Origin: an uncultured Dysgonomonas sp.
GTDB taxonomy: Bacteria > Bacteroidota > Bacteroidia > Bacteroidales > Dysgonomonadaceae
Length of the DNA: 64,000 nt
Assembly (NCBI RefSeq): GCF_900079725.1
Contig: NZ_LT599032.1
Coordinates: forward strand, 3,023,956-3,087,955
Direction: 5' to 3'
Both the position numbers and the translations under genes were made by a program. Positions 25,934-35,784 of the stretch are shown in pieces. How positions within the stretch are numbered: the stretch's first letter is position 1; each line of letters starts with the position of its first letter. The notes under the pieces are model-generated. The model searched no databases. It was not told where the DNA came from and was given only the letters and a program-made list of their open reading frames with translations.

Positions 25934-27454
25934 ATGTCTCAGAAAGTACGGGTACGCTTTGCACCCAGCCCTACAGGCCCATTGCATATTGGAGGTGTAC
26001 GCACGGCATTATACAATTACCTGTTTGCTAAAAAGCACGGCGGAGACTTTGTTCTCCGCATCGAAGATACCGATTCGCAACGTTTTGTTCCCGGAGCCGA
26101 AGAGTATATAATAGAGGCTCTTACATGGCTCGGGCTGAAGTTCGATGAGGGTACGCATGTTGGCGGGGCTTATGCTCCATACCGCCAGTCGGACAGGAAA
26201 GAGATATATCGTAAATATGTCGATGTATTATTGGATAAGGGGGCTGCCTATATTGCTTTTGATACACCAGAGGAATTAGAGGCTAAACGCGCTGCCGTAG
26301 CAAATTTCCAATATGATGCATCTACTCGTGGCGAAATGCGGAACTCTTTGACATTAAGCAGCGAAGAAGTACAGGCTCTGATCGATGCCGGTAATCAGTA
26401 TGTTGTCCGTTTCAAAATAGAAGCTAATCAGGAAGTATTAGTAAATGATGTTATCCGTGGTGAAGTAAAATATAATTCTTCGGTGCTCGACGATAAAGTA
26501 TTATTTAAGTCGGCCGATAACCTGCCTACATATCATCTGGCAAATATTGTCGATGATCATCTGATGGAAATCACCCACGTTATCCGTGGTGAAGAATGGT
26601 TGCCGTCGGCCCCTTTGCATGTACTTTTATATAACGCTTTCGGATGGGAGGCTACCATGCCGCAATTTGCGCATCTGCCACTATTGCTTAAACCCGAAGG
26701 AAATGGTAAATTGAGTAAGCGCGACGGAGATCGTTTGGGATTTCCTGTATTTCCATTGGAATGGAAAGATCCGAAAACGGGAGAGATTTCATCCGGCTAC
26801 CGTGAGAGCGGTTATTTGCCCGAAGCTGTTATCAACTTCCTTGCGCTCTTAGGCTGGAATCCGGGTAATGATCAGGAGATTATGTCTATGGATGAACTTG
26901 TACAGCTATTCTCTCTTGAAAAATGTAGTAAGAGTGGAGCTAAATTCGATTATGAAAAAGGCAAATGGTTCAATCATCAGTATATACAATTGCGCCCGAA
27001 TGCCGAAATTGCTAATATATATTATCCCCTTCTTGAGGAAAAAGGAGTGGATGTTACTCTCGACTATGTGGAAACAGTCGTGGGACTTGTTAAAGAGCGG
27101 GTAAGCTTTGTAAAAGAATTATGGGATCAATCGTTTTTCTTCTTCGTTGCACCTGTTTCATACGATGAAAAGGTAGTAAAAAAACGTTGGAAAGAGGACT
27201 CTCCTGCGCAAATGTCAGAATTGATCACTGTGTTGAAGGATATAGACGATTTTTCTGCGCACAATCAGGAAGAAATTGTAAAAGCATGGATAGAATCGAA
27301 AGGTTATCATCTGGGGAATATCATGAATGCTTTTCGTCTGGCTATTGTCGGCGAATCGAAGGGTCCGCATATGTTCGATATAACGGCTGTTATCGGCAAA
27401 GGTGAGACTGTTGTCCGTTTGCAGAAAGCCATTGAGGAAATCAAAATTTCGTAA
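25934..27454 (+). CDS. gltX: Glutamyl-tRNA synthetase
   Basis: The 506-residue class I aminoacyl-tRNA synthetase charges tRNA-Glu. The HIGH motif reads HIGG at 18-21 ([17 protein letters not shown]), followed by RIEDTD. The KMSKS-type loop reads KLSKRDGD near 258. [11 protein letters not shown] near 225 and the alpha-helical anticodon-binding half are also in place. It has normal length for the discriminating bacterial enzyme. It is followed after 2 bp by waaA, so both are probably one operon. Confidence 0.97.
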   Translation: MSQKVRVRFAPSPTGPLHIGGVRTALYNYLFAKKHGGDFVLRIEDTDSQRFVPGAEEYIIEALTWLGLKFDEGTHVGGAYAPYRQSDRKEIYRKYVDVLLDKGAAYIAFDTPEELEAKRAAVANFQYDASTRGEMRNSLTLSSEEVQALIDAGNQYVVRFKIEANQEVLVNDVIRGEVKYNSSVLDDKVLFKSADNLPTYHLANIVDDHLMEITHVIRGEEWLPSAPLHVLLYNAFGWEATMPQFAHLPLLLKPEGNGKLSKRDGDRLGFPVFPLEWKDPKTGEISSGYRESGYLPEAVINFLALLGWNPGNDQEIMSMDELVQLFSLEKCSKSGAKFDYEKGKWFNHQYIQLRPNAEIANIYYPLLEEKGVDVTLDYVETVVGLVKERVSFVKELWDQSFFFFVAPVSYDEKVVKKRWKEDSPAQMSELITVLKDIDDFSAHNQEEIVKAWIESKGYHLGNIMNAFRLAIVGESKGPHMFDITAVIGKGETVVRLQKAIEEIKIS

Positions 27455-27456
27455 CC

Positions 27457-28695
27457 ATGTTTTTTTATAATTTCGCCATATATCTGTATGCATTTATCGT
27501 TCGCATCATTTCTCCTTTCCACAAGAAGGCGAGAAAGATGATAATCGGGCATAAACAAACCTACAAAATACTCAAGGAAAAGGTTGACCCTAAGGCAAAA
27601 TATATATGGTTTCATGCTGCTTCGCTCGGTGAGTTTGAGCAGGGCCGCCCGATAATAGAAGAAGTAAAGCGCAAGAATCCCGAATATAAAATATTACTTA
27701 CATTCTTTTCCCCGTCGGGATATGACGTTCGCAAAGATTATCCATTGGCCGATATCGTTTGTTATCTGCCATTCGATAAGAGACGTAATGTGAAGAAGTT
27801 CCTGAAACTGGTGAAGCCTGAAATGGCGATTTTTATCAAATACGAGTTTTGGTATAATTTTGTGAATACCTTACACAAGCAGGGAATACCTATCTATATG
27901 GTTTCGGCTATCTTCCGTTCTTCACAGATTTTCTTCAAATGGTATGGAATGGATATGCGCAAGTTGCTGAAAAAATATACGTGCATCTGTGTGCAGGATA
28001 CCAATTCGGCTGAATTGTTGCGGGATATAAAAGTAACAAATGTCGAAGTATGTGGCGATACCCGTTTCGACAGGGTGCTCGATATAAAGCAACAGGCTAA
28101 ACAGCTAAATGTTGTTGAGGCATTTGCAAAAAAGGCCACTGCCGAAGGAGAAAAAATATTGGTAGTGGGTAGTTCGTGGCCAAAAGATGAAGATGTGATA
28201 ATGTCATACTTCAATATGACCACTGACCTGAAGATGATAATTGCACCGCACGAAATAAATGAAGCCCACCTGAAATATATAGAGAGCAATCTTCAACGGC
28301 CCTACATCCGTTACTCGAATGCTATACCAGAGATGATGACCGATTACGATTGTCTTATTATCGACTGCATAGGCCTTTTGTCGTCTATTTATCGGTATGG
28401 GCAGATCGCGTATGTGGGTGGTGGGTTTGGAGTAGGTATACACAACGTGCTTGAAGCTGCTGTATATGAAATTCCTGTGATATTTGGACCCAACTTCAAG
28501 AAATTTCGGGAAGCTCAGGGACTCCGCGAACAGGGAGGAGGGTATTCTATCGCTGATACCCAATCATTCAGAGGCTTGATGGACGAATTTCTCCAATATG
28601 ACGAAACCCTCAAAGCCGCGGGAAAACACGCGGGCGATTATGTCCGTTCCAATAGTGGAGTCGTAGACAGGGTGATGGATGTACTGAAACTGTGA
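27457..28695 (+). CDS. waaA: 3-deoxy-D-manno-octulosonic acid (Kdo) transferase
   Basis: This 412-residue inner-membrane glycosyltransferase (GT30) adds Kdo from CMP-Kdo to lipid A precursors. An N-terminal membrane anchor spans about 4-20. The catalytic Glu59 lies in HAASLGEFEQGRP (family motif with S-x-GE). The C-terminal GT-B half has VVGSSWPKDE near 233, the membrane-associated VGGGFGVGIHN near 317, and VIFGPNFKKFREA. It confirms a lipid-A-bearing Gram-negative envelope. The start is 2 bp after the gltX stop. Confidence 0.95.
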   Translation: MFFYNFAIYLYAFIVRIISPFHKKARKMIIGHKQTYKILKEKVDPKAKYIWFHAASLGEFEQGRPIIEEVKRKNPEYKILLTFFSPSGYDVRKDYPLADIVCYLPFDKRRNVKKFLKLVKPEMAIFIKYEFWYNFVNTLHKQGIPIYMVSAIFRSSQIFFKWYGMDMRKLLKKYTCICVQDTNSAELLRDIKVTNVEVCGDTRFDRVLDIKQQAKQLNVVEAFAKKATAEGEKILVVGSSWPKDEDVIMSYFNMTTDLKMIIAPHEINEAHLKYIESNLQRPYIRYSNAIPEMMTDYDCLIIDCIGLLSSIYRYGQIAYVGGGFGVGIHNVLEAAVYEIPVIFGPNFKKFREAQGLREQGGGYSIADTQSFRGLMDEFLQYDETLKAAGKHAGDYVRSNSGVVDRVMDVLKL

Positions 28696-28742
28696 ACTCT
28701 TCGTTTTCGGGTATATTTTTCTTCTAATAAAAAATATTCTTG

Positions 28743-28750
28743 TAGATTTG
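28743..28750 (+). promoter_or_regulatory. -7 box for the HD phosphohydrolase gene
   Basis: TAGATTTG matches TAnnTTTG and lies 19 bp before the start codon at 28770, so the leader would be short. Confidence 0.6.
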
Positions 28751-28769
28751 TATTCTAAACCATAGTGTT

Positions 28770-30857
28770 ATGGCGCAAATAAATAAGATATTCAATTCCA
28801 CGATTAAGATACCTACCCCGGTTTTTTTTATAGTGACTATTCTGGTCATTTGGTATTTTCTGCCCCGTGAAGGCAAATATAAGTATTCATACACCGAGAA
28901 CAGGCCTTGGCAATATGGTTTGCTGACTGCTCCGTTCAATTTTCATATCCATAAATCCGATAAGCAGGTACAAGCAGAAAAAGACAGCATAATGCGGTCT
29001 TATCAGCCATATTATTATACCGACCTTACCATATCAAAGAAGACAGTATCTCAGTTTTCGCAGGATGCTTTAGCAAAGAGCATCCCTTCAGAGTATATAA
29101 GCTATGTGAACCGCAAACTCAACGAGGTATATAAGGCCGGTATAATATCGGCTGAGGATTATGATAAAGTTCAGCAACTGAACAAAAAGCAACTTCAACT
29201 GGTAAATGATAATAATGTTGCCAGTACCCGCCATCTGGCGTCTTTCTATACACCTAAGCAGGCTTATGAGAAAATAATAAGCGATGCGCCATCCAGTGTC
29301 GATATTAGTCATTTGCGAGCTATCAACTTGAATGACTACCTGAATGTAAACGTGCTGTATGACGAAAAGATGTCGTCTAACGAGAAGGAAGAACTGCTCA
29401 AGCAGGTAGCATTATACGAGGGAGAAGTCCAATCAGGCGAAAAAATAATAGACCGGGGCGAGATCGTCGATGCCCGTACAAAGAATATACTCGACTCTTA
29501 CAACCGGGAGGTAGAAAGCAAAGTAGGCACAAAATCCAAGCCCGGCTGGCTGATGTTCGGAGAGCTTGTCATGCTCTCTTTGCTGTTGATGTCGCTGATG
29601 GTGTATCTTAAGTTTTACAGATTGCATGAGTATAACAACCGGAAGAACATCATTTTTATACTTATAATGGTCGGGATATTTCCTATTATCACCGGGCTGA
29701 TGGCCGACACTAAGATGTTTAGCCTGATGTATCTGGTTCCCTTTGCCATACCTACTATACTGATCCGGACATTTATAGATTCGCGGACAGCTATGACCAC
29801 ACATATGATAACTGTACTCATCTGCGCTTTGATGCTTCCATTGGCTCAGATGGCCCAGTTTATTGTCATTCAGGTAATGATAGGATATATGTGTATATTC
29901 AGCCTGAGAAATCTTTCGGAGCGCTCTCAGCTCGTATATTGCTCCATTCTCATTTTGCTGACCTATGTGATTACGTACACGGCCTGGATTCTCTGTACAG
30001 AAGGAGACCCGTCACTTCTGATAGAGAATGGAAGAATGTATATTTATTTCTGTATCAACTTTGTATTTGTATCTTTTGCATATTTACTGGTCTATATGTG
30101 TGAGCGGGTTTTCGGCTTCATCTCCGAAGTGAGCATGATAGAACTATCGAATACCAACAGGCCATTGCTGCAGGAGTTGTCAGAAGTAGCCCCCGGAACA
30201 TTCCAGCACTCGATGCAGGTATCCACATTGGTGGTGTCGGCGGCACACCGTATAGGGGCGAATGCTACCCTTGTCCGTACAGGGGCGCTTTATCACGATA
30301 TAGGGAAGATGGTAAATCCTATTTTCTTTACCGAAAATCAGGTAGAAGGTATAGATCCGCATGCCGGACTTACAGAGAAGGAAAGTGCCCGCATTATCAT
30401 CGGACATGTTGCAGAAGGAGTGAAGATTGCAAAAAAATATAATCTGCCGCAGCAGATTATCGATTTTATACAGACACACCACGGAAAAGGGAAAGCAAAG
30501 TATTTCTATAATTCATATGTAAATAGCCATCCGGATGAAGAGGTGGATGAGGCCGATTTTACTTATCCGGGTCCTAATCCGTTTACCCGTGAAACCGCTT
30601 TGTTGATGATGGCCGATACTATAGAGGCCGCATCGCGTAGCCTGAAAGATAACAGTAAAGAAGCAATAAGCGGGCTAGTCAACAGACTTGTAGATTCGCA
30701 GGTGGCCGACGGGCTTTTCAAGAATGCGCCGATTACATTTAAAGATATAGAGTTAGCGAAAGAAGTGTTTTCCGAAAAACTGGTAAGTATGCGCCATATG
30801 CGTGTAGCCTATCCCGAATTGAAGAAGCAGAATGATGAGACATTGATAGAACAATAA
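28770..30857 (+). CDS. 7TM-HD phosphohydrolase, PgpH-like
   Basis: The 695-residue membrane protein resembles the PgpH c-di-AMP phosphodiesterase family. One N-terminal helix (about 14-30) precedes an extracytoplasmic 7TMR-HDED-like region (about 50-255; DRGEIVD near 226). Seven hydrophobic helices follow at about 260-460, then a cytoplasmic HD domain at about 470-650. The metal-binding His-Asp pair is His509-Asp510 (LYHDIGKM). Further ligands are likely in GTFQHSMQVS, FTENQ, IIIGH and HHGKGK. In other bacteria the family hydrolyses c-di-AMP; substrate specificity here is inferred. Confidence 0.9.
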   Translation: MAQINKIFNSTIKIPTPVFFIVTILVIWYFLPREGKYKYSYTENRPWQYGLLTAPFNFHIHKSDKQVQAEKDSIMRSYQPYYYTDLTISKKTVSQFSQDALAKSIPSEYISYVNRKLNEVYKAGIISAEDYDKVQQLNKKQLQLVNDNNVASTRHLASFYTPKQAYEKIISDAPSSVDISHLRAINLNDYLNVNVLYDEKMSSNEKEELLKQVALYEGEVQSGEKIIDRGEIVDARTKNILDSYNREVESKVGTKSKPGWLMFGELVMLSLLLMSLMVYLKFYRLHEYNNRKNIIFILIMVGIFPIITGLMADTKMFSLMYLVPFAIPTILIRTFIDSRTAMTTHMITVLICALMLPLAQMAQFIVIQVMIGYMCIFSLRNLSERSQLVYCSILILLTYVITYTAWILCTEGDPSLLIENGRMYIYFCINFVFVSFAYLLVYMCERVFGFISEVSMIELSNTNRPLLQELSEVAPGTFQHSMQVSTLVVSAAHRIGANATLVRTGALYHDIGKMVNPIFFTENQVEGIDPHAGLTEKESARIIIGHVAEGVKIAKKYNLPQQIIDFIQTHHGKGKAKYFYNSYVNSHPDEEVDEADFTYPGPNPFTRETALLMMADTIEAASRSLKDNSKEAISGLVNRLVDSQVADGLFKNAPITFKDIELAKEVFSEKLVSMRHMRVAYPELKKQNDETLIEQ

Positions 30858-30888
30858 GGATTTTAATACTGTAAAAACTAAAATATAG

Positions 30889-32076
30889 ATGAAAAAATTA
30901 GTAGTGTTATCAGCATTTATTTTGCTGACATTGGGTATAAGTGCTCAAAGTGCGGGAAGCGGTTATCAGTTTTCGGTTGTAAAAGAAAATCCGATTACCT
31001 CTATCAAGAACCAGGGAAACAGTGGTACTTGCTGGAGTTTTTCAGGACTGGGTTTCCTCGAATCGGAAGTTATCCGTATGGGTAAAGGTGAGCATGATCT
31101 GTCGGAAATGTATATTGTACGCCGCAATTATGCAGATAAAGCGGATAAGTTTGTAAGAGTAGGGGGTAACCTTAATTTTGCTCAGGGAGGCTCTTTTGCT
31201 GATGTGGTTGAAACGTTAAACGAGTATGGAGTTTTGCCTAACGAAGTTTACACAGGTCTTAACTATGGTGAGACAACACATAAGCACGGCGAAGTTGAGG
31301 CCGGACTAGCCGGATATGTGAAAGGAATTAATGAGAATAAGAACAAACGCATCTCTCCTGTATGGAAACAAGGATTGAATGGTATTCTGGATGCTTATTT
31401 TGGAATTCTTCCTCAAAACTTTCAATATCAGGGTAAATCTTATACGGCAGAGTCGTTGCGTCAGTCTTTAGGCTTAGATGCTAATAATTATATTTCCTTG
31501 ACTTCGTATACACATCATCCGTTCTATGCTCCGTTTGCTTTGGAGATTCCTGACAACTGGCGTTGGTCTCTGTCTTACAACCTGCCGATAGATGAGCTGA
31601 TGCAGACTATCGATGATGCGTTGAATAATGGCTATACAATAGCTTGGGCTTCCGATGTGAGCGAGATAGGTTTTACCCGCAACGGGTTGGCTGTTATTCC
31701 TGACGACGAAGCTCCTGAAAATGTAGGTTCGGATCAGGCTCATTGGTTAGGCCTTTCTCAAACAGAGAAAAACAATCGTATAAAATCTAAGATAGAAGAA
31801 GGACCTGTGAAGGAAAAAGCGATTACACAGGAGATGCGTCAGATAGCATATGATAATCAGGAAACTACCGACGATCATGGTATGCAGATATATGGTATTG
31901 CTAAAGATCAGAATGGAAGCAAGTATTATCTGGTAAAAAACTCTTGGGGTGAAGCTGGTGCATATAAAGGTATCTGGTATGCTTCGGAAGCATTTGTCAA
32001 ATACAAAACTATGAGCATAATGATACATAAGGATGCTCTACCAAAAGGAATAGCTAAGAAACTTACTCTAAAATAA
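30889..32076 (+). CDS. Secreted C1-family cysteine peptidase
   Basis: The 395-residue papain-fold protease has a signal peptide (cleavage near ISA-QSA, residue 20), unlike cytosolic PepC. Catalytic residues are visible: Cys48 in NQGNSGTCWSF, His330 in DDHGMQIYG and Asn351 in VKNSWGE. The spacing and the EMYIVRRNYADKAD segment resemble the bleomycin-hydrolase-like C1B branch. It likely trims peptides in the periplasm. It lies 31 bp after the HD phosphohydrolase gene and 1 bp before a lipoprotein gene, so it may share a transcript with both. Confidence 0.9.
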   Translation: MKKLVVLSAFILLTLGISAQSAGSGYQFSVVKENPITSIKNQGNSGTCWSFSGLGFLESEVIRMGKGEHDLSEMYIVRRNYADKADKFVRVGGNLNFAQGGSFADVVETLNEYGVLPNEVYTGLNYGETTHKHGEVEAGLAGYVKGINENKNKRISPVWKQGLNGILDAYFGILPQNFQYQGKSYTAESLRQSLGLDANNYISLTSYTHHPFYAPFALEIPDNWRWSLSYNLPIDELMQTIDDALNNGYTIAWASDVSEIGFTRNGLAVIPDDEAPENVGSDQAHWLGLSQTEKNNRIKSKIEEGPVKEKAITQEMRQIAYDNQETTDDHGMQIYGIAKDQNGSKYYLVKNSWGEAGAYKGIWYASEAFVKYKTMSIMIHKDALPKGIAKKLTLK

Positions 32077-32077
32077 T

Positions 32078-32509
32078 ATGATAATAAGAATAATAGGATT
32101 TCTGTTTATATCTTCTCTGTTTAGTGCATGTAACGGGTCTAAGCCGGAGAAGGAGGTAAGCGAAAACATAGTCGTTGAACAATCCGAAATTTCAGCAAAA
32201 CTTAAAAAAGGGAATATACGGCATACAGTCATGTTTAATCTGAAATATGATGCGGATGCTCCTGAAACCGACAAGTTTTTACAGGACGGACAACGTATTT
32301 TAAGTGCTCTTCCTATGGTGAAAAATTTCGAAGTTTCGCGTCAGGTAAGCAGTAAGAATGAATATAAGTTCTATTTTTCGATGGTTTTCGATAATCAGGA
32401 AGCCTATACCGCTTATAATGAACATCCTGAGCACGTGAAATTTGTAAAGGAACGTTGGGAGACCGAAGTCACAAATTTTCTGGAGGCGGATTTCATTGCT
32501 GTCGAATAA
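32078..32509 (+). CDS. Dabb-domain lipoprotein
   Basis: This is a 143-residue predicted lipoprotein with a lipobox-like LFSAC at residues 14-18. The rest (about 45-143) matches the stress-responsive alpha/beta-barrel (Dabb) ferredoxin-like fold: IRHTVMFNLKYD, ALPMVKNFEVSR, FSMVFDNQEAYTAYNEHPEHVKFV. Dabb proteins dimerise; most have no assigned enzyme activity. It starts 1 bp after the peptidase stop codon, so the two are surely co-transcribed, and a terminator follows. Confidence 0.85.
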   Translation: MIIRIIGFLFISSLFSACNGSKPEKEVSENIVVEQSEISAKLKKGNIRHTVMFNLKYDADAPETDKFLQDGQRILSALPMVKNFEVSRQVSSKNEYKFYFSMVFDNQEAYTAYNEHPEHVKFVKERWETEVTNFLEADFIAVE

Positions 32510-32534
32510 TCGGTTATTATATATAATATAGTTT

Positions 32535-32568
32535 AAAGAGGATGGATATATATTCATCCTCTTTTTTG
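32535..32568 (+). terminator. Rho-independent terminator after the peptidase/Dabb pair
   Basis: AAAGAGGATG (32535-32544) pairs perfectly with CATCCTCTTT (32555-32564), and the T run continues to 32567. Confidence 0.9.
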
Positions 32569-32640
32569 TGAGAATCTTTTTAACCTTTTTGCTCCGTATT
32601 AAAAAATACACTAAAATATTTTGCACATTCAAATAAAAAT

Positions 32641-32672
32641 ATTTTCTTTGCAAATATTTCGTAATAGCAAAT
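32641..32672 (+). promoter_or_regulatory. marR promoter region with degenerate operator copy
   Basis: TTCTTTGC near 32644 resembles a -7 box. TTCGTAATAGCAA at 32658-32670 keeps the right half TAGCAA of the perfect palindrome found before the reductase gene at 33057-33069. An outer dyad TTGC...AGCAA also spans 32649-32670. This fits autorepression by the MarR protein. Confidence 0.5.
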
Positions 32673-32679
32673 AAATAGA

Positions 32680-33039
32680 ATGGAACCAATTTGTAAATTA
32701 AAAGATATATATAAAGCATTATACAACTTTGAAAAACGTTTTGCGGAAGCTAATGGTATCACTATCAACGAAGGGATGCTTCTTTGCTGCCTCAAAGACG
32801 GTAAGCCAAGGTCGGCAAACGAGTTGTGTGACTTTGTGGGATTATCTAATTCGCGTGTTTCACGTGTTATTACCACCGTAGAGGACAAGGGATTTATAGT
32901 CCGTGAAATGGGAACTGCCGATAAACGCCAGATGATTTTCACTTTGACGGAATCAGGAAAACAGAAAACAAAAGAAATGCAGGCGCAGGGAATGGATTTT
33001 TCCGAACTGACTTCTTTAATTTCAAAGTTGCAGGAATAA
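32680..33039 (+). CDS. MarR-family transcriptional regulator of the sulfur/redox operon
   Basis: The 119-residue protein has a winged helix-turn-helix. Recognition-helix text reads SANELCDFVGLSNSRVSRVITTVEDKGFI (about 46-72 in part), and the wing reads REMGTADKRQMIFTLTESG. Cys38 and Cys39 (LLCCLKDG) and Cys52 could sense thiol or persulfide state, as in other MarR relatives; this is an inference. It lies directly upstream of the CoA-disulfide reductase gene, with a perfect palindrome in between, so it probably controls itself and that operon. Confidence 0.85.
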   Translation: MEPICKLKDIYKALYNFEKRFAEANGITINEGMLLCCLKDGKPRSANELCDFVGLSNSRVSRVITTVEDKGFIVREMGTADKRQMIFTLTESGKQKTKEMQAQGMDFSELTSLISKLQE

Positions 33040-33056
33040 AAAATTTAACCAATTAA

Positions 33057-33069
33057 TTGCTAATAGCAA
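33057..33069 (+). promoter_or_regulatory. Palindromic operator candidate TTGCTA-A-TAGCAA
   Basis: This is a perfect 13-bp palindrome with 6-bp arms and a one-base centre. It is 18 bp downstream of the marR stop codon and 18 bp before the reductase start codon. A half-matching copy lies in the marR promoter region at 32658-32670. Size and symmetry suit a MarR dimer. Confidence 0.6.
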
Positions 33070-33087
33070 ATATTTACATCATAAATT

Positions 33088-35538
33088 ATGAAAGTACTAA
33101 TAATCGGAGGAGTTGCCGGAGGGGCGACAGCGGCAGCAAGACTCAGGCGTATGAATGAGGATGCGGAAATTATATTATTCGAACGGGGAGAGTATGTATC
33201 CTATGCCAATTGCGGGCTGCCATATCATATCGGCGGAACGATAAGCGAGCGCGACAGGTTGTTTGTGCAAACTGTAGATGGATTTACCGACAGGTTTAAT
33301 ATAGATATACGTGTAAAGTCGGAGGTGACAGGCATCAATACTAAAAGCAAAACAGTGACGGTGCATAATCAGACCACGGAAGATACCTATATTGAAAGCT
33401 ACGATAAACTCATCGTATCTACAGGAGCCGAACCTATAAAGCCGCCTCTGACAGGGAGCGATGACGATCGGATATTCTCCTTACGTAATGTTCCCGATAT
33501 GGATAAGATAAAACGATATATAGACCAGCACAAACCTAAGACGGCCGTCGTCATTGGTGGCGGCTTTATCGGTTTGGAAATGGTGGAAAACCTACAGGAT
33601 GCAGGGATAAAGGTGTCTGTTGTAGAACGAGGCAATCAGGTGATGGCTCCTCTCGATTTTGCAATGGCAACTATTGTTCATCAGCATCTGACACAAAAAG
33701 GAGTATCGCTATATTTCGAGGAAGGAGTCACCGGTTTTGAATCCGAAGGAGATAAACTGAGCGTATTATTGGAAAAAAGTCCCGCGTTGGATGCCGATAT
33801 GGTTATCCTTAGTATCGGTGTCCGCCCTGAAACAAAGCTTGCACGGGAAGCCGGACTCGAACTCGGCTCGTTAGGCGGTATCAAGGTGAATGATTATATG
33901 CAGACGTCGGATAAGGATGTGTATGCCTTAGGGGATGCAGTAGAAGTGTTCAATCCGGTGATCGGCAAGCATGCTCTTATTCCCCTTGCAGGCCCAGCCA
34001 ATAAGCAAGCACGTATAGTAGCAGACAATATTCTCGAAAATAATAAATATAAGTATGCGGGCACAATAGGTACATCTATAGCCAAGGTATTCGACCTTAC
34101 GGTTGCCGCCACAGGGGCTTCCTCCAAACTATTGGACAGGGAAAATATACCTCATATAACTTCCTATACACATGGGAGTTCGCATGCAGGGTATTATCCC
34201 GATGCTTTGCCGCTGTCCGTGAAAATCAATTTTTCACCTGCTGACGGAAAGTTATTAGGGGCTCAGGTCGTAGGCTTCGACGGTGTGGATAAGCGAATCG
34301 ACCTGTTTGCACAAGTGATAAAAAAGGGTGGTAGTATTTACGATCTGCAGGAAGTGGAACATGCTTATGCACCGCCTTATTCCTCAGCGAAAGACCCTGT
34401 TAATATGGCAGGTTTTGTGGCTGATAATATATTGAGAAAAAAAGTAAATATAATTCAGTGGCACGAATTGCAGAAGCTGAACAAATCGGAAATATTTGTT
34501 ATCGACACCCGCACCGCCGAAGAACATCAGTTTGGACACATCGCAGATTCGGTGAATATCCCTGTGGACGAGATGCGGAGTCGTCTGCCGGAGATACCGG
34601 AAGATAAGAAGATCGTATTATACTGTGCTGTCGGACTGAGAGGGTATATTGCTTATCGTATTCTGGCGCAACACGGATATAAAGACATTTTCAACCTGTC
34701 GGGAGGGTATAAGACTTATTCCTGCGCCACAGAAGACTATTCAGCTCTACACACAGCTAATATATCCGGTAAAGAAGAAAATAAACCAGCAATACAACAA
34801 TTCACCAATATGAAAACGATCGCGATAGATGCCTGTGGGCTGCAATGCCCCGGCCCGATAATGCAACTGAAAAAGAATTATGACCAGATAGAAGCGGGTG
34901 ACCGCCTCGAAATAAAAGTGACCGACCAGGCTTTCGGTGAAGACCTTAATGGATGGAGCCGTATGGTGGGGGCTAAAGTTCTCGGCATGGAAAATTCAGG
35001 AGGAGTGATTACTGCTGTTGTGGAGAAACAGTCCGTAGGCGAAAAGTCTGAAAAGTCGGTTGTTCGCGGAGATAATAAAACACTCATTGTTTTCAGTGAT
35101 GATCTCGACCGTGCATTAGCCTCTTTTGTCATAGCCAACGGAGCGGCGGCTTCGGGGAAGAAGGTAAGTATATTCTTTACATTCTGGGGACTGAATGTGA
35201 TAAAGAAGCTCGAAAAACCTGCTGTAAAGAAAGACTTTATGGGTAAGATGTTTGGCCTGATGTTGCCGTCGAGCAGTAAAAAATTAAGTCTTTCAAAGAT
35301 GAATATGGGCGGAATGGGCAGCAAAATGATGCGTATGATAATGAAAGATAAGCGTATCGACAGCCTCGAAAGCCTGATGCAACAGGCAAAAGATAATGGA
35401 GTGGAATTTATCGCCTGTTCCATGTCGATGGATGTAATGGGAATAAAGAAAGAGGAACTGATGGACGATATTACCATCGGTGGTGTGGCTGCCTATCTCG
35501 ACAGGGCTGAGAATGCTAATGTGAATCTGTTTATTTGA
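33088..35538 (+). CDS. CoA-disulfide reductase fused to rhodanese, TusA and DsrE-like domains
   Basis: The 816-residue protein chains four sulfur-handling units. Residues 1-450 are an FAD/NAD(P)H disulfide reductase (IIGGVAGGATAAARLRR; active Cys42 in YANCGLPY; VVIGGGFIGLEMVENL; YALGDAVEV). Residues about 455-550 are a rhodanese with Cys513 (LYCAVGLRGY). Residues about 575-650 are TusA-like with CGLQCPGP (Cys583, Cys587). Residues about 664-816 are a DsrE-like domain with a Met-rich loop. Known relatives reduce CoA-persulfide or polysulfide and pass sulfane sulfur between cysteines. The protein probably relays or detoxifies sulfane sulfur in the cytosol. It lies directly after the MarR gene in one operon. 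Confidence 0.92.
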   Translation: MKVLIIGGVAGGATAAARLRRMNEDAEIILFERGEYVSYANCGLPYHIGGTISERDRLFVQTVDGFTDRFNIDIRVKSEVTGINTKSKTVTVHNQTTEDTYIESYDKLIVSTGAEPIKPPLTGSDDDRIFSLRNVPDMDKIKRYIDQHKPKTAVVIGGGFIGLEMVENLQDAGIKVSVVERGNQVMAPLDFAMATIVHQHLTQKGVSLYFEEGVTGFESEGDKLSVLLEKSPALDADMVILSIGVRPETKLAREAGLELGSLGGIKVNDYMQTSDKDVYALGDAVEVFNPVIGKHALIPLAGPANKQARIVADNILENNKYKYAGTIGTSIAKVFDLTVAATGASSKLLDRENIPHITSYTHGSSHAGYYPDALPLSVKINFSPADGKLLGAQVVGFDGVDKRIDLFAQVIKKGGSIYDLQEVEHAYAPPYSSAKDPVNMAGFVADNILRKKVNIIQWHELQKLNKSEIFVIDTRTAEEHQFGHIADSVNIPVDEMRSRLPEIPEDKKIVLYCAVGLRGYIAYRILAQHGYKDIFNLSGGYKTYSCATEDYSALHTANISGKEENKPAIQQFTNMKTIAIDACGLQCPGPIMQLKKNYDQIEAGDRLEIKVTDQAFGEDLNGWSRMVGAKVLGMENSGGVITAVVEKQSVGEKSEKSVVRGDNKTLIVFSDDLDRALASFVIANGAAASGKKVSIFFTFWGLNVIKKLEKPAVKKDFMGKMFGLMLPSSSKKLSLSKMNMGGMGSKMMRMIMKDKRIDSLESLMQQAKDNGVEFIACSMSMDVMGIKKEELMDDITIGGVAAYLDRAENANVNLFI

Positions 35539-35562
35539 GGAATATTAAATTATCTTTGAACA

Positions 35563-35784
35563 ATGGAAAAATTAATAACCATATTGAAACGAAACTGGAC
35601 ATATGTCGTCGGAGCCGCTTCCGGATCCGTCACAGGTTATCTGTACTGGTACTTTATCGGATGCAGCAGCGGCACATGTCCTATTACGGCTTCGCCAGTA
35701 AACAGTATCATCTGGGGAGCAGTGATGGGGGGCTTATTGTTCAGCCTTTTCAAAAAAGAAACAAAGAATGAGCAAGATACTTAA
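35563..35784 (+). CDS. DUF6132-like small membrane protein
   Basis: The 73-residue protein has two hydrophobic segments (about 14-33 and 45-63) around a short loop with two cysteines (GCSSGTCPI, Cys34 and Cys39). Such small proteins are often seen beside rhodanese and thioredoxin genes in Bacteroidetes; I recall the DUF6132 family. The paired cysteines and the context suggest membrane-side thiol or sulfur handling, but the function is unknown. It is 24 bp after the reductase gene, and its 3' end overlaps the next small gene by 17 bp. Confidence 0.75.
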   Translation: MEKLITILKRNWTYVVGAASGSVTGYLYWYFIGCSSGTCPITASPVNSIIWGAVMGGLLFSLFKKETKNEQDT